A DNA stretch of 17,533 nt, taken from the NCBI GenBank assembly GCA_046728115.1, contig JBKPDW010000009.1:1-17533 (forward strand), given 5' to 3'. The translations under genes and the position numbers were made by a program. This stretch comes from CAVSWN01 sp046728115 (GTDB lineage: Bacteria; Acidobacteriota; Vicinamibacteria; Vicinamibacterales; CAVVIG01). The notes under the pieces were generated by a model. It had not been told where the DNA came from. It searched no databases and saw only the letters and a program-made list of their open reading frames with translations. Below, piece by piece: positions 8,361 through 14,508 of this stretch (position 1 is its first letter; each line of letters starts with the position of its first letter).

Positions 8361-8398
8361 AAAAAAAGCCTCTTCAACCGGATTGGCTGAAGAGGCTT
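8361..8398 (-). terminator. Intrinsic terminator of the trp attenuator (segments 3:4)
   Basis: On the minus strand the 5' arm AAGCCTCTTCAGCC (8398-8385) pairs with the 3' arm GGTTGAAGAGGCTT (8379-8366): 14 bp with one G-U wobble, around the 5-nt loop AATCC. A run of seven T (8367-8361) follows immediately and abuts the aroDE ATG. This is a textbook factor-independent terminator in front of a gene, not behind one, as expected of an attenuator. The U-run overlaps the base of the stem by two bases. Confidence 0.92.
8369..8375 (-). promoter_or_regulatory. aroDE ribosome binding site inside the terminator stem
   Basis: GAAGAGG on the minus strand lies 8 nt before the aroDE ATG (spacer CTTTTTTT). 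It is the only Shine-Dalgarno-like sequence available and lies wholly within the 3' arm of the terminator hairpin. Transcripts that read through would therefore have the site masked whenever the 3:4 hairpin forms, and exposed when 2:3 forms. Confidence 0.75.
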
Positions 8399-8449
8399 GG
8401 AATTACGATCGCGCAGTGGCGGGTCAGACCAAGGCGGATGCCTCTTCAG
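8387..8449 (-). promoter_or_regulatory. Antiterminator of the trp attenuator (segments 2:3)
   Basis: The minus-strand sequence CTGAAGAGGC (8449-8440), inside the leader ORF, is a second copy of the terminator 3' arm and is fully complementary to GCCTCTTCAG (8396-8387), the terminator 5' arm. An inner helix CTTGG (8433-8429) with CCAAG (8400-8396) can stack on it, giving 9 + 5 bp. Formation of this helix excludes the terminator because both need 8396-8387. A ribosome stalled on the Trp codons would leave most or all of segment 2 free; a ribosome moving on to the stop codon would cover it. A weak candidate segment 1 (GCCTC, 8512-8508) could pair with GAGGC of segment 2 by 5 bp only. Confidence 0.82.
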
Positions 8450-8531
8450 TCGTGCTCCAATACCACCGCCACGCCGACACACCGGCTGGCGGGAAGGAGT
8501 TGTGACCGAGGCAAAACGACTGGCAACCCAT
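8424..8531 (-). CDS. trpL: trp leader peptide with three clustered Trp codons
   Basis: Short ORF of 35 codons ending in TGA at 8424-8426. Its last 18 residues read, from an internal GTG, MSAWRWYWSTTEEASALV. The Trp codons are TGG at 8471-8469, 8465-8463 and 8459-8457. The control codons end 7 nt before antiterminator segment 2. The ATG at 8531 lies about 10 nt after the -10 box and has no ribosome site, so it would be read as a leaderless or near-leaderless message. The alternative start is GTG 8480-8478, which also lacks a Shine-Dalgarno sequence. The peptide itself probably has no function beyond sensing charged tRNA-Trp by translation speed. The control region is well supported; the exact start is not. 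Confidence 0.8.
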   Translation of the reverse strand: MGCQSFCLGHNSFPPAGVSAWRWYWSTTEEASALV

Positions 8532-8541
8532 CGGAGGCGTG

Positions 8542-8571
8542 ACGATAACAGAGGCCGACGATTCGTGTCAA
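8542..8571 (-). promoter_or_regulatory. Sigma70-type promoter of the aroDE-trp operon
   Basis: On the minus strand there is a perfect -35 TTGACA (8571-8566), an 18-nt spacer, and -10 TATCGT (8547-8542; 4 of 6 consensus) preceded by TG one base upstream, an extended -10. The transcript would start at about 8531-8536, right before or at the leader ATG. It stands back to back with the plus-strand promoter. Confidence 0.8.
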
Positions 8572-8590
8572 GGTGATCGGCCATTTCTCC

Positions 8591-8619
8591 TTGACCCGTA
8601 AGCACTTCTCCCGCACAAT
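8591..8619 (+). promoter_or_regulatory. Probable sigma70-type promoter of the S55 peptidase gene
   Basis: TTGACC (8591-8596), 17-nt spacer, CACAAT (8614-8619; 4 of 6 consensus). Predicted transcript start is near 8626, a few bases before ATG 8633. The two divergent -35 boxes are separated by 19 bp, so the promoters share one upstream region. Confidence 0.55.
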
Positions 8620-8632
8620 GAGATTCGATCCC

Positions 8633-10495
8633 ATGCGAATCCGGCTCGCAGTCACCGTCCTCGCGCCAGTGGTCGGGATGGCGTTGCTCGCCTCTCCCAG
8701 GCTGTCCGGCGACACCGCCGTCATGAACGTCTCGGACGTCCGATCCGGGATGACGGGCATCGGCCGTACGGTCTTCGATGGAACGCACGTCGAGGAGTTC
8801 AAGGTCAACATCCTCGGCGTGCTCGAAAACGTCATCGGCGCGCACCGCAACCTGATTCTGGCAAGGCTCGAGGGCGGCCCGCTGGCGCAAACCGGCGTCA
8901 TCGCGGGGATGAGCGGCAGTCCCGTCTACATCGACGGCAAGCTCGTCGGAGCGGTGTCGTACGCGCTCGGCAGTTTTCCGAAGGAGCCCATTGCCGGCAT
9001 CACGCCGATCGCCGAGATGACCGAATCGACCTCGCTGAGCGAGGCGCGTCCGGCAGCGGCCAAAGTTCATCTCGAATTCCCGCTCACCCGCGACAATCTG
9101 ACAGCGGCGTTTCGCAAGGCACTGTACTGGAACCGACCCTTTGCCGAGCGGCCGGGCGATGCGCAGTTTGCCGGCACCAGCGCATTTGCCGGGATCAATG
9201 GCGATCAGGTCGGAACGCTGCTCCGTCCGATCGCGACGCCGCTCGTGATGTCTGGCTTCGAACCTGACGTCGCCGACCTCTTCGGCGGGGCGTTCCGCGA
9301 CCAGGGGTTCATCCCGTCCGGCGGGAGTGCTGCGGGCGCCCGGCTTGGTGAGATGCCGTTCGAGGGACCGCTCAAACCCGGCGATGCCGTTGGTGTCATG
9401 CTGGTCGGCGGCGATCTCCAGCTCGGTGCCACCGGCACCGTTACGCACGTCGACGGCGACCGCGTTTATGCGTTCGGTCATCCGATGTACAACCTCGGAC
9501 CAACCCAATTTCCGATGACCCGGGCGTACGTGTACACGGTGTTGCCGAGCCTCTTCTCGTCGTTCAAGTTGTCGACGACCAGCGAGATCATCGGTACGAT
9601 TACCCAGGATCGTGCGACGGCGATTGGCGGCAGGCTTGGCCCCGGGCCGCGCATGATTCCGATGGCGATCACGCTGGAGTCGCTCCGGGCCCCGAAGCGC
9701 TCGTTTCACTTCGATGTCGTCAACGATCAGCTCCTCGGGCCGCTGATGATGTACGCGAGCGTCCTGAACACGCTGAACGGCTACGCGCGCCAGTTCGGGA
9801 CGGCGACATTCCAGGTTCGCGGCAGCGCCCGCGTGAAGAATCACGAAGCGATTACGTTCGACAACCTGTTTGCCGGCGAGCAGGCCGCCATGGGAGCAGC
9901 GGCCTACCTCGTGGCGCCCATCACGTATCTCATGGGCAACGACTACGAAAAAGTCGATCTCGAAGGCCTCGATCTGACGATCGGCACCGTTGAGGAGCCG
10001 AAAACGGCGACGCTCGAGCGCGTGTGGCTCGACGATCCGCGCCCGCGTGCCGGCCGCAGCGTTTCGCTGAAAATGCTTTTCCGCACCTACCGGGGCGACG
10101 ACATCGTTCGCACGCTGCCGATCAACATCCCGGCAAACGCGTCGGGCACGCTGTCGGTGCTGGTCTCCGACGGCTCGCGACTCGGCCAGGCCGAACAGCG
10201 CGAATCGCGTTCGACGCAGCCGCGCAGCGTCGATCAGGTGATCAAGTCGCTCAACAAGGCCCGGCGCAACAACACGCTCTACGTCAAGCTGCTCGGTTCG
10301 GATGCCGGCGCCGTGATCAACGGCGAACCGTTGTCGTCGCTGCCGCCGTCCATCCTGGGCGTTCTCGAGTCGGATCGCAACGGCGGGACCTTCAATCCGC
10401 TCCACAACGCCACTCTCGGCGAATGGGAACTGCCGACCGACCATGCGGTCTCGGGTTCGCGCACGCTGACCATCACCATTTCCCAGAACGAGTGA
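8633..10495 (+). CDS. Exported SpoIVB/S55-like serine peptidase family protein
   Basis: Predicted 620-residue exported protein. MRIRLAVTVLAPVVGMALLA is a signal peptide (positive start, hydrophobic core about 5-20). GMSGSPVYIDGKLVGAVSY (92-110) matches the serine-containing end of the S55 domain of SpoIVB, with S94 the likely nucleophile. GTVTHVDGDRVYAFGHPMYN (268-287) matches the histidine-containing part, with H283 the likely base. The order of these two blocks is reversed relative to SpoIVB. The remaining ~260 residues are beta-rich without a motif I recognise. ATG 8633 was chosen because ATG 8618 overlaps the -10 box and a GTG at 8573 lies upstream of the promoter. The sporulation role of SpoIVB should not be carried over; the substrate is unknown. 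The next gene overlaps it by GTGA. Confidence 0.8.
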   Translation: MRIRLAVTVLAPVVGMALLASPRLSGDTAVMNVSDVRSGMTGIGRTVFDGTHVEEFKVNILGVLENVIGAHRNLILARLEGGPLAQTGVIAGMSGSPVYIDGKLVGAVSYALGSFPKEPIAGITPIAEMTESTSLSEARPAAAKVHLEFPLTRDNLTAAFRKALYWNRPFAERPGDAQFAGTSAFAGINGDQVGTLLRPIATPLVMSGFEPDVADLFGGAFRDQGFIPSGGSAAGARLGEMPFEGPLKPGDAVGVMLVGGDLQLGATGTVTHVDGDRVYAFGHPMYNLGPTQFPMTRAYVYTVLPSLFSSFKLSTTSEIIGTITQDRATAIGGRLGPGPRMIPMAITLESLRAPKRSFHFDVVNDQLLGPLMMYASVLNTLNGYARQFGTATFQVRGSARVKNHEAITFDNLFAGEQAAMGAAAYLVAPITYLMGNDYEKVDLEGLDLTIGTVEEPKTATLERVWLDDPRPRAGRSVSLKMLFRTYRGDDIVRTLPINIPANASGTLSVLVSDGSRLGQAEQRESRSTQPRSVDQVIKSLNKARRNNTLYVKLLGSDAGAVINGEPLSSLPPSILGVLESDRNGGTFNPLHNATLGEWELPTDHAVSGSRTLTITISQNE

Positions 10496-12798
10496 CTACT
10501 CGCGTTCAGTCATCGTTGAACGCTAAGCCCGCAGAAACCTCCTGGCTTGGCGTCCTCGGCGGCCTTTGTGGTCCATTCTTGCGCGGAGCCGTGGTGGCCG
10601 CGATATTCCTGTCGGTGGTTTCAGGTTCGTCACCGAAGTTCTTTCAGGCGGCCACGCAGACCGATTTCCTCAAGGGTGACGTCGAGAACCTGACCATCGA
10701 CAGCAACGGGCGGCTGACGCTCGGCCCGGCGACGGAGCTCGTTTATGAGACCGCGGCGCCGTTTCTCTGGTCCATGGTGGCGCAGCCCGACGGCACGCTC
10801 TTCATCGGCACCGGCAACGAGGGCAAGGTTTTCAGGATAGACCCGCAAGGCCACGGCTCGCTCTTCTTCGACAGCGCAGAGCTCGAGGCTCACGCGCTGG
10901 CGCTCGCACCCAATGGCGGCCTGTACGTCGGAACGTCGCCCGACGGCAAGATTTACAAGGTCGATCGCAACGGGTCGGCGACGCCCTTCTTCAGCCCGGA
11001 CGAGAAGTACATCTGGGCGCTTGCCGTGGACGGCAAGGGCAACGTGTTCGCTGGAACCGGCGACAAGGGTGTGATCTACAAGATCGCGCCCGACGGAAAG
11101 GGAACGCAGTTCTACAAGACGAACGCGACCCACGCCATGTCGCTGGCGTTCGACAAGGCCGGCAATCTGCTCGTCGGCACCGGGACGCCAGGGAATGTCC
11201 TGCGCGTCGATCCCGACGGAAAGCCGTTCATGTTGCTGGATTCGTCCTTCCAGGAGGTGCGGGCGCTGCGGTTCGACGACAAGGGCACGCTGTATGTCGC
11301 CGCGCTCAACGGCCGCGGCGGATCCAGTGGTGGGCCAACGGTCACCGAGGACCGGACGCCATCGCCTCCGGCGGAGCCACCCCGGCAGCCGGTGCCATCA
11401 GTGTCGGCCGAAATCACGTCGATTTCCATCGTGGATGCCGGCGGCGGCCCGGGATCGTCCGCGCCGGCGCGCGACGATCGCCGCGCGCCGAAAGGGGCCG
11501 TGTACCGAATCGCGCCCGACGGCGTGTGGGATCAGCTGTGGGAATCGCGTGACGATTCGCCCTACGATCTCACCTTCGATCACAACAATGCCCTCGTCGT
11601 TGCCACCGGCAACAAGGGCAAGCTGTATCGGCTCGACGGCGAGCCGCTGCGTCCAACGCTGCTGGCGCGCGCGAGCGCCCAACAGCTGACCGCGTTCTAC
11701 CGGGATCCGGCCGGTCGCCTCTATTACGCCACCGCCAATCCCGGCAAGGTCTTCCGACTCACATCCGAGCGCGCCTCGCGCGGGACCTACGAATCCGAGA
11801 CGCGCGATGCGCAGACGCTCGCCACGTGGGGCGCCATCAGCTGGCGTGGTTCGACTCCAAATGGCTCGCGCATCGAGCTCTACACGAGAGCCGGCAACAC
11901 CGAAACCCCGGACGACACGTGGAGCGCCTGGTCGGCCGCGTATACGAATGCCAGCGGTTCGGAGATCACCAGCCCCAAGGCCCGCTACCTGCAATGGCGC
12001 GCGGTGCTGATAGGGAAGAGCGACAGTCCCGTGCTGACGTCCGTCACGGCGGCGTACCTCCAGCGGAATCTGCGACCGGTGGTTCGTTCGATCACCGTTC
12101 ATCCGCCTGGCATCGTGTTTCAGAAGCCATTCTCGACCGGCGAACCGGAGCTCGCGGGCTTCGAGGATCAATCCACTCCCGACCGCAAACTGGCGGCTGC
12201 TGCGGCCGCGCAACAAGGTGCCGCGCCGTCGCTGGGCCGCCGGACCTATCAAAAAGGGCTGGAGACGCTCGCATGGAAGGCCGACGACGAGAACGATGAC
12301 GATCTGGTGTACGACGTGCTGTATCGCCGGGAGGGCGAGACCACGTGGAAGGTGCTCCGCAAGGCTACACCCGACACGATTCTGGTCTTCGACACGACGA
12401 CGCTGCCGAACGGTACGTATTTCATGAGAATTGTCGCGTCCGATTCGCCGTCCAATCCGATTGGATCGGCGCTCACGGGAGAGCTCGACAGTTCTTCGTT
12501 CGAAGTCGACAACACTCCTCCCGACATCGTGGTGTCGAACGTCAGAGTCGATCGCGGCCGGACGATCATCACCTTCGACGTCAAGGACGATCATTCGCCG
12601 ATCCAGCGCGTCGAGTACTCTCAGGACGGTCAGCGGTGGCGCGGCGTGTTCCCCGTTGACGGCATCGCCGACTCACGCAGCGAGCACTACGAGCTGGCGG
12701 TGGACGGGGAACTCGGCGAGCGCGGCCTCACCATTCGCGCGAGCGACTCGATGAACAACCTCGCGACCGCGCACGTGGACGCGCCGGGTCGGCGATAG
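10492..12798 (+). CDS. Secreted beta-propeller protein with C-terminal Ig/FnIII-like domains
   Basis: Predicted 768 residues. A hydrophobic segment (about 26-45) suggests a signal peptide or anchor. Residues about 95-425 contain repeated blades with a G-LYVGT...GKIYKVD-type core (near 102-118, 142-158, 184-200, 224-240, 265-272, 335-350, 367-382, 408-423), as in NHL/SMP-30-like propellers. A Pro/Ser/Gly-rich linker (275-333) interrupts the propeller. The last ~330 residues look like beta-sandwich modules, including LPNGTYFMRIVASD and VDNTPPDI, typical of Ig/fibronectin-like domains. Function unknown; the GTGA overlap suggests it works with the S55-like protein. The start is uncertain: the GTG at 10492 is followed by a palindromic repeat, and GTG 10594 with GGAG 5 nt upstream would still give a short signal peptide. 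Confidence 0.75.
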   Translation: MTTRVQSSLNAKPAETSWLGVLGGLCGPFLRGAVVAAIFLSVVSGSSPKFFQAATQTDFLKGDVENLTIDSNGRLTLGPATELVYETAAPFLWSMVAQPDGTLFIGTGNEGKVFRIDPQGHGSLFFDSAELEAHALALAPNGGLYVGTSPDGKIYKVDRNGSATPFFSPDEKYIWALAVDGKGNVFAGTGDKGVIYKIAPDGKGTQFYKTNATHAMSLAFDKAGNLLVGTGTPGNVLRVDPDGKPFMLLDSSFQEVRALRFDDKGTLYVAALNGRGGSSGGPTVTEDRTPSPPAEPPRQPVPSVSAEITSISIVDAGGGPGSSAPARDDRRAPKGAVYRIAPDGVWDQLWESRDDSPYDLTFDHNNALVVATGNKGKLYRLDGEPLRPTLLARASAQQLTAFYRDPAGRLYYATANPGKVFRLTSERASRGTYESETRDAQTLATWGAISWRGSTPNGSRIELYTRAGNTETPDDTWSAWSAAYTNASGSEITSPKARYLQWRAVLIGKSDSPVLTSVTAAYLQRNLRPVVRSITVHPPGIVFQKPFSTGEPELAGFEDQSTPDRKLAAAAAAQQGAAPSLGRRTYQKGLETLAWKADDENDDDLVYDVLYRREGETTWKVLRKATPDTILVFDTTTLPNGTYFMRIVASDSPSNPIGSALTGELDSSSFEVDNTPPDIVVSNVRVDRGRTIITFDVKDDHSPIQRVEYSQDGQRWRGVFPVDGIADSRSEHYELAVDGELGERGLTIRASDSMNNLATAHVDAPGRR
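10521..10552. repeat. Small palindromic repeat-like hairpin in the N-terminal coding region
   Basis: CGCTAAGCC (10521-10529) and GGCTTGGCG (10544-10552) form a 9-bp stem (one U-G wobble) with a 14-nt loop. They are followed by the imperfect direct run TTGGCGTCC/TCGGCGGCC/TTTGTGG. Degenerate hairpins of this CCTTGGCGTCC style are often dispersed between genes in soil bacteria, from general experience. Here it encodes residues about 10-21 of the propeller protein's N-terminus. Only one clear copy is in the window. Confidence 0.45.
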
Positions 12799-12915
12799 CA
12801 CGCGCAGCACGACGCAGCCGCAGAGGTGACAAAACTCGCAGTTCTCTCGGGCCTACAGAGAGCAAGACCTTCTCTGCGAATCCTCCGATCTCGGCGGTTG
12901 CTGTATGGGCGCGTT

Positions 12916-13752
12916 CTACGCCCGCGTGGTTCGAGTGGGCGCGCCCAGTGAGGCGGCGCGCTTTTTCGCGGGCAATTGCACGTCCAGCGATGGCGGCTTC
13001 GTGGCGCGGACGGTTTCGCGCGCGACGAGCCAGAGCATCGCCGGGGATGCGGGGGCTTGCGGAGACTGACCAGTTTCGAGGCGCGAACGGCTCACCGAGT
13101 CGAGCAGGCCTTCAATCAGCTTGAGCTGGCCCGCGGCGGCGCGGCGGCTGCCTGCATGCGTGGCCGAGAGCCAGGCAAAACGGCTATCCTTCGTCAGCAC
13201 GGCCTCGAGAGAAAACACGGCTTCCTGCTCCGCCGCTTCGTTTGCGCGCTGAAAACGCTCCACCCATCGTTCCCGGCAAACGGACGGCTCCAGGAGATCG
13301 TTGCCGACCTGGCACTCGAGCGGCGTCGCCATCATGCTCACGATGGCGGCGAGCGAATCGGGCCGCTCGTTGGTCGTGGCAAATCGCATCATGCTGAGCG
13401 TCACTGCGACGCAGATGACTGTCGCGATGGCCGCGCCCAGTGCCGCATACACCACATGCATATCATCGAAGATCGTCCGGGCCCGCACGAAGAACGAGAC
13501 ATCGTGCTCGGCCTTCAGTCGATTCACGACCGCACGGTTAAACGCGGCGGCCTCGTCGTGGGACAGCGCAGTACGTCGGGGACCCAGCGCGGTGAGCGTT
13601 GCACGAATGGTCTGCAAATCAGCCAGCATCGCCGCGCACTGATCGCACCATTCGAGGTGTGACGCCACGCTGATCTGGTCGGACACGCCGAGCTCCCGAT
13701 CGTGGTACGCCTGTAGTCGTCGTCGCGTGGCCGCGCAGGTCAGAACCTTCAC
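12916..13752 (-). CDS. Zinc-type (ZAS) membrane anti-sigma factor
   Basis: Predicted 278 residues. The cytoplasmic N-terminus has C6 and H32-x3-C36-x2-C39 (SHLEWCDQCA), the zinc-binding anti-sigma signature, followed by a helical segment (about 40-90) and one membrane span (about 100-122). The extracytoplasmic C-terminal part (about 125-278) is alpha-helical and matches no family I recognise; it is the likely sensing or regulated-proteolysis segment. The start is GTG at 13752, overlapping the sigma factor stop as GTGA, the standard arrangement of an ECF sigma factor and its cognate inhibitor. It presumably binds the upstream sigma factor and holds it at the membrane. The signal is unknown. 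Confidence 0.85.
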   Translation of the reverse strand: MKVLTCAATRRRLQAYHDRELGVSDQISVASHLEWCDQCAAMLADLQTIRATLTALGPRRTALSHDEAAAFNRAVVNRLKAEHDVSFFVRARTIFDDMHVVYAALGAAIATVICVAVTLSMMRFATTNERPDSLAAIVSMMATPLECQVGNDLLEPSVCRERWVERFQRANEAAEQEAVFSLEAVLTKDSRFAWLSATHAGSRRAAAGQLKLIEGLLDSVSRSRLETGQSPQAPASPAMLWLVARETVRATKPPSLDVQLPAKKRAASLGAPTRTTRA

Positions 13753-14366
13753 GACGACCGCTCCTCCCGCAGTTCGAGACGCAGTGTTTGCCGCGCGCGC
13801 GTCAGCCGCGATTTGACCGTACCTATCGCCACGCCGAGCGAGAACGCAATTTCCTCGTAGCTGAGTCCGTCGATCTCGCGCAGGACGATCACCATTCGTT
13901 GGTCGAACGGCAGATGATCGAGCGCGTATTCGAGCCGTTCGGCGAGCTCTTTTTGCGCGAGAATCCGGTCTGGCGTCAGCTCGCCTCGCGATTGGAACTC
14001 GCCGTGCGCGGCAATGTGCTGATCGAGGGAAACCTGGTCGGCGCGGTGCCGCCGCCGCCAGAAGCGATGACGATTCCTGGCCTGGTTGACGGCGATGCGA
14101 TAGATCCAGGTACGCAGGCTGGACTGCCCCCGGAAGCGATTGATGGTGCGAAAGACCCGCAGGAAGACTTCCTGGGAGAGATCCAGGGCCTCGTCGCGAT
14201 CACCCAGCAGGTTGATGGCCAGTTGAACCACCATCCGCTGATGCTCGCCCACAAGATCCGCGCAGGCCGCCTCGTCGCCCTGCGCACAGCGTTCGACCAG
14301 CGCAGCCTCACGGCCGCTGACGTCGGACCAACCAACGACCCGCGCCTGCTTCACTACGTCGTCCAC
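13749..14366 (-). CDS. RpoE-like ECF RNA polymerase sigma factor
   Basis: Predicted 205 residues with only the two ECF domains. Region 2 (about 25-100) includes DEALDLSQEVFLRVFRTINR (core binding and -10 recognition) and FRGQSSLRTWIYRIAVNQAR (78-97). Region 4 (about 140-197) includes LPFDQRMVIVLREIDGLSYE and the helix-turn-helix IAFSLGVAIGTVKSRLTRAR (173-192), which reads the -35 element. The linker (100-135) is basic, then acidic. The start is GTG at 14366; other GTG codons follow close by. A sigma-E-like promoter ends about 10 nt upstream, so it probably activates its own operon. The anti-sigma gene overlaps its stop. Confidence 0.92.
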   Translation of the reverse strand: MDDVVKQARVVGWSDVSGREAALVERCAQGDEAACADLVGEHQRMVVQLAINLLGDRDEALDLSQEVFLRVFRTINRFRGQSSLRTWIYRIAVNQARNRHRFWRRRHRADQVSLDQHIAAHGEFQSRGELTPDRILAQKELAERLEYALDHLPFDQRMVIVLREIDGLSYEEIAFSLGVAIGTVKSRLTRARQTLRLELREERSS

Positions 14367-14375
14367 TATACCAAG

Positions 14376-14403
14376 TTAGACCCCGACCCGCCCCGGGAGT
14401 TCC
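14376..14403 (-). promoter_or_regulatory. ECF/sigma-E-like promoter of the sigma-anti-sigma operon
   Basis: On the minus strand there is GGAACT (14403-14398), a 16-nt GC-rich spacer, and GTCTAA (14381-14376). The AAC core at -35 and the spacing agree with RpoE-type ECF promoters. The GTG start lies 9 nt below the -10 box, so the transcript would be nearly leaderless. The simplest reading is autoregulation by the sigma factor encoded directly downstream. Confidence 0.75.
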
Positions 14404-14508
14404 GATCCTGGCTGCGAAACCGCTACCGCCGGGGTCACGGACAGGCCGTCCTGCCCCCTGACCTTCCCCTGTTTCCTGTCTTTCAGCCCTCATCGGGCTT
14501 GCTAACAT

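Noticed and set aside
8361..8571. T-box (tRNA-Trp sensing) leader
   Set aside because: No T-box consensus bulge (TGGNACC-type) or long stem I is seen, and the leader is too short. The in-frame Trp codons point to ribosome-mediated attenuation.
8336..10444. Long minus-strand open frame (702 codons) opposite the S55 gene
   Set aside because: It covers the trp promoter and leader and ends in the aroDE start, has low-complexity Arg/Asp/Val composition and no family motif. It is an antisense shadow of the S55 gene.
8633..10495. Annotation as the sporulation protein SpoIVB
   Set aside because: Only the S55-type blocks are shared and in swapped order. There is no clear PDZ domain and no sporulation context, so the function cannot be transferred.
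11398..12594. 398-codon minus-strand frame opposite the propeller gene
   Set aside because: No domain, antisense to a gene with clear blade repeats, and typical GC-rich shadow composition.
12799..12915. Terminator between the convergent propeller and anti-sigma genes
   Set aside because: Short inverted repeats exist (CAGAGA/TCTCTG; GGGCG/CGCCC around the anti-sigma stop) but there is no T-run and the stems are only 5-6 bp, so I cannot support a terminator. The segment resembles a decayed CTCTGCG-type intergenic repeat.
14485..14499. Hairpin AGCCC-N5-GGGCT upstream of the TPR gene
   Set aside because: Only 5 bp with no U-run or conserved placement; chance expectation in GC-rich DNA.
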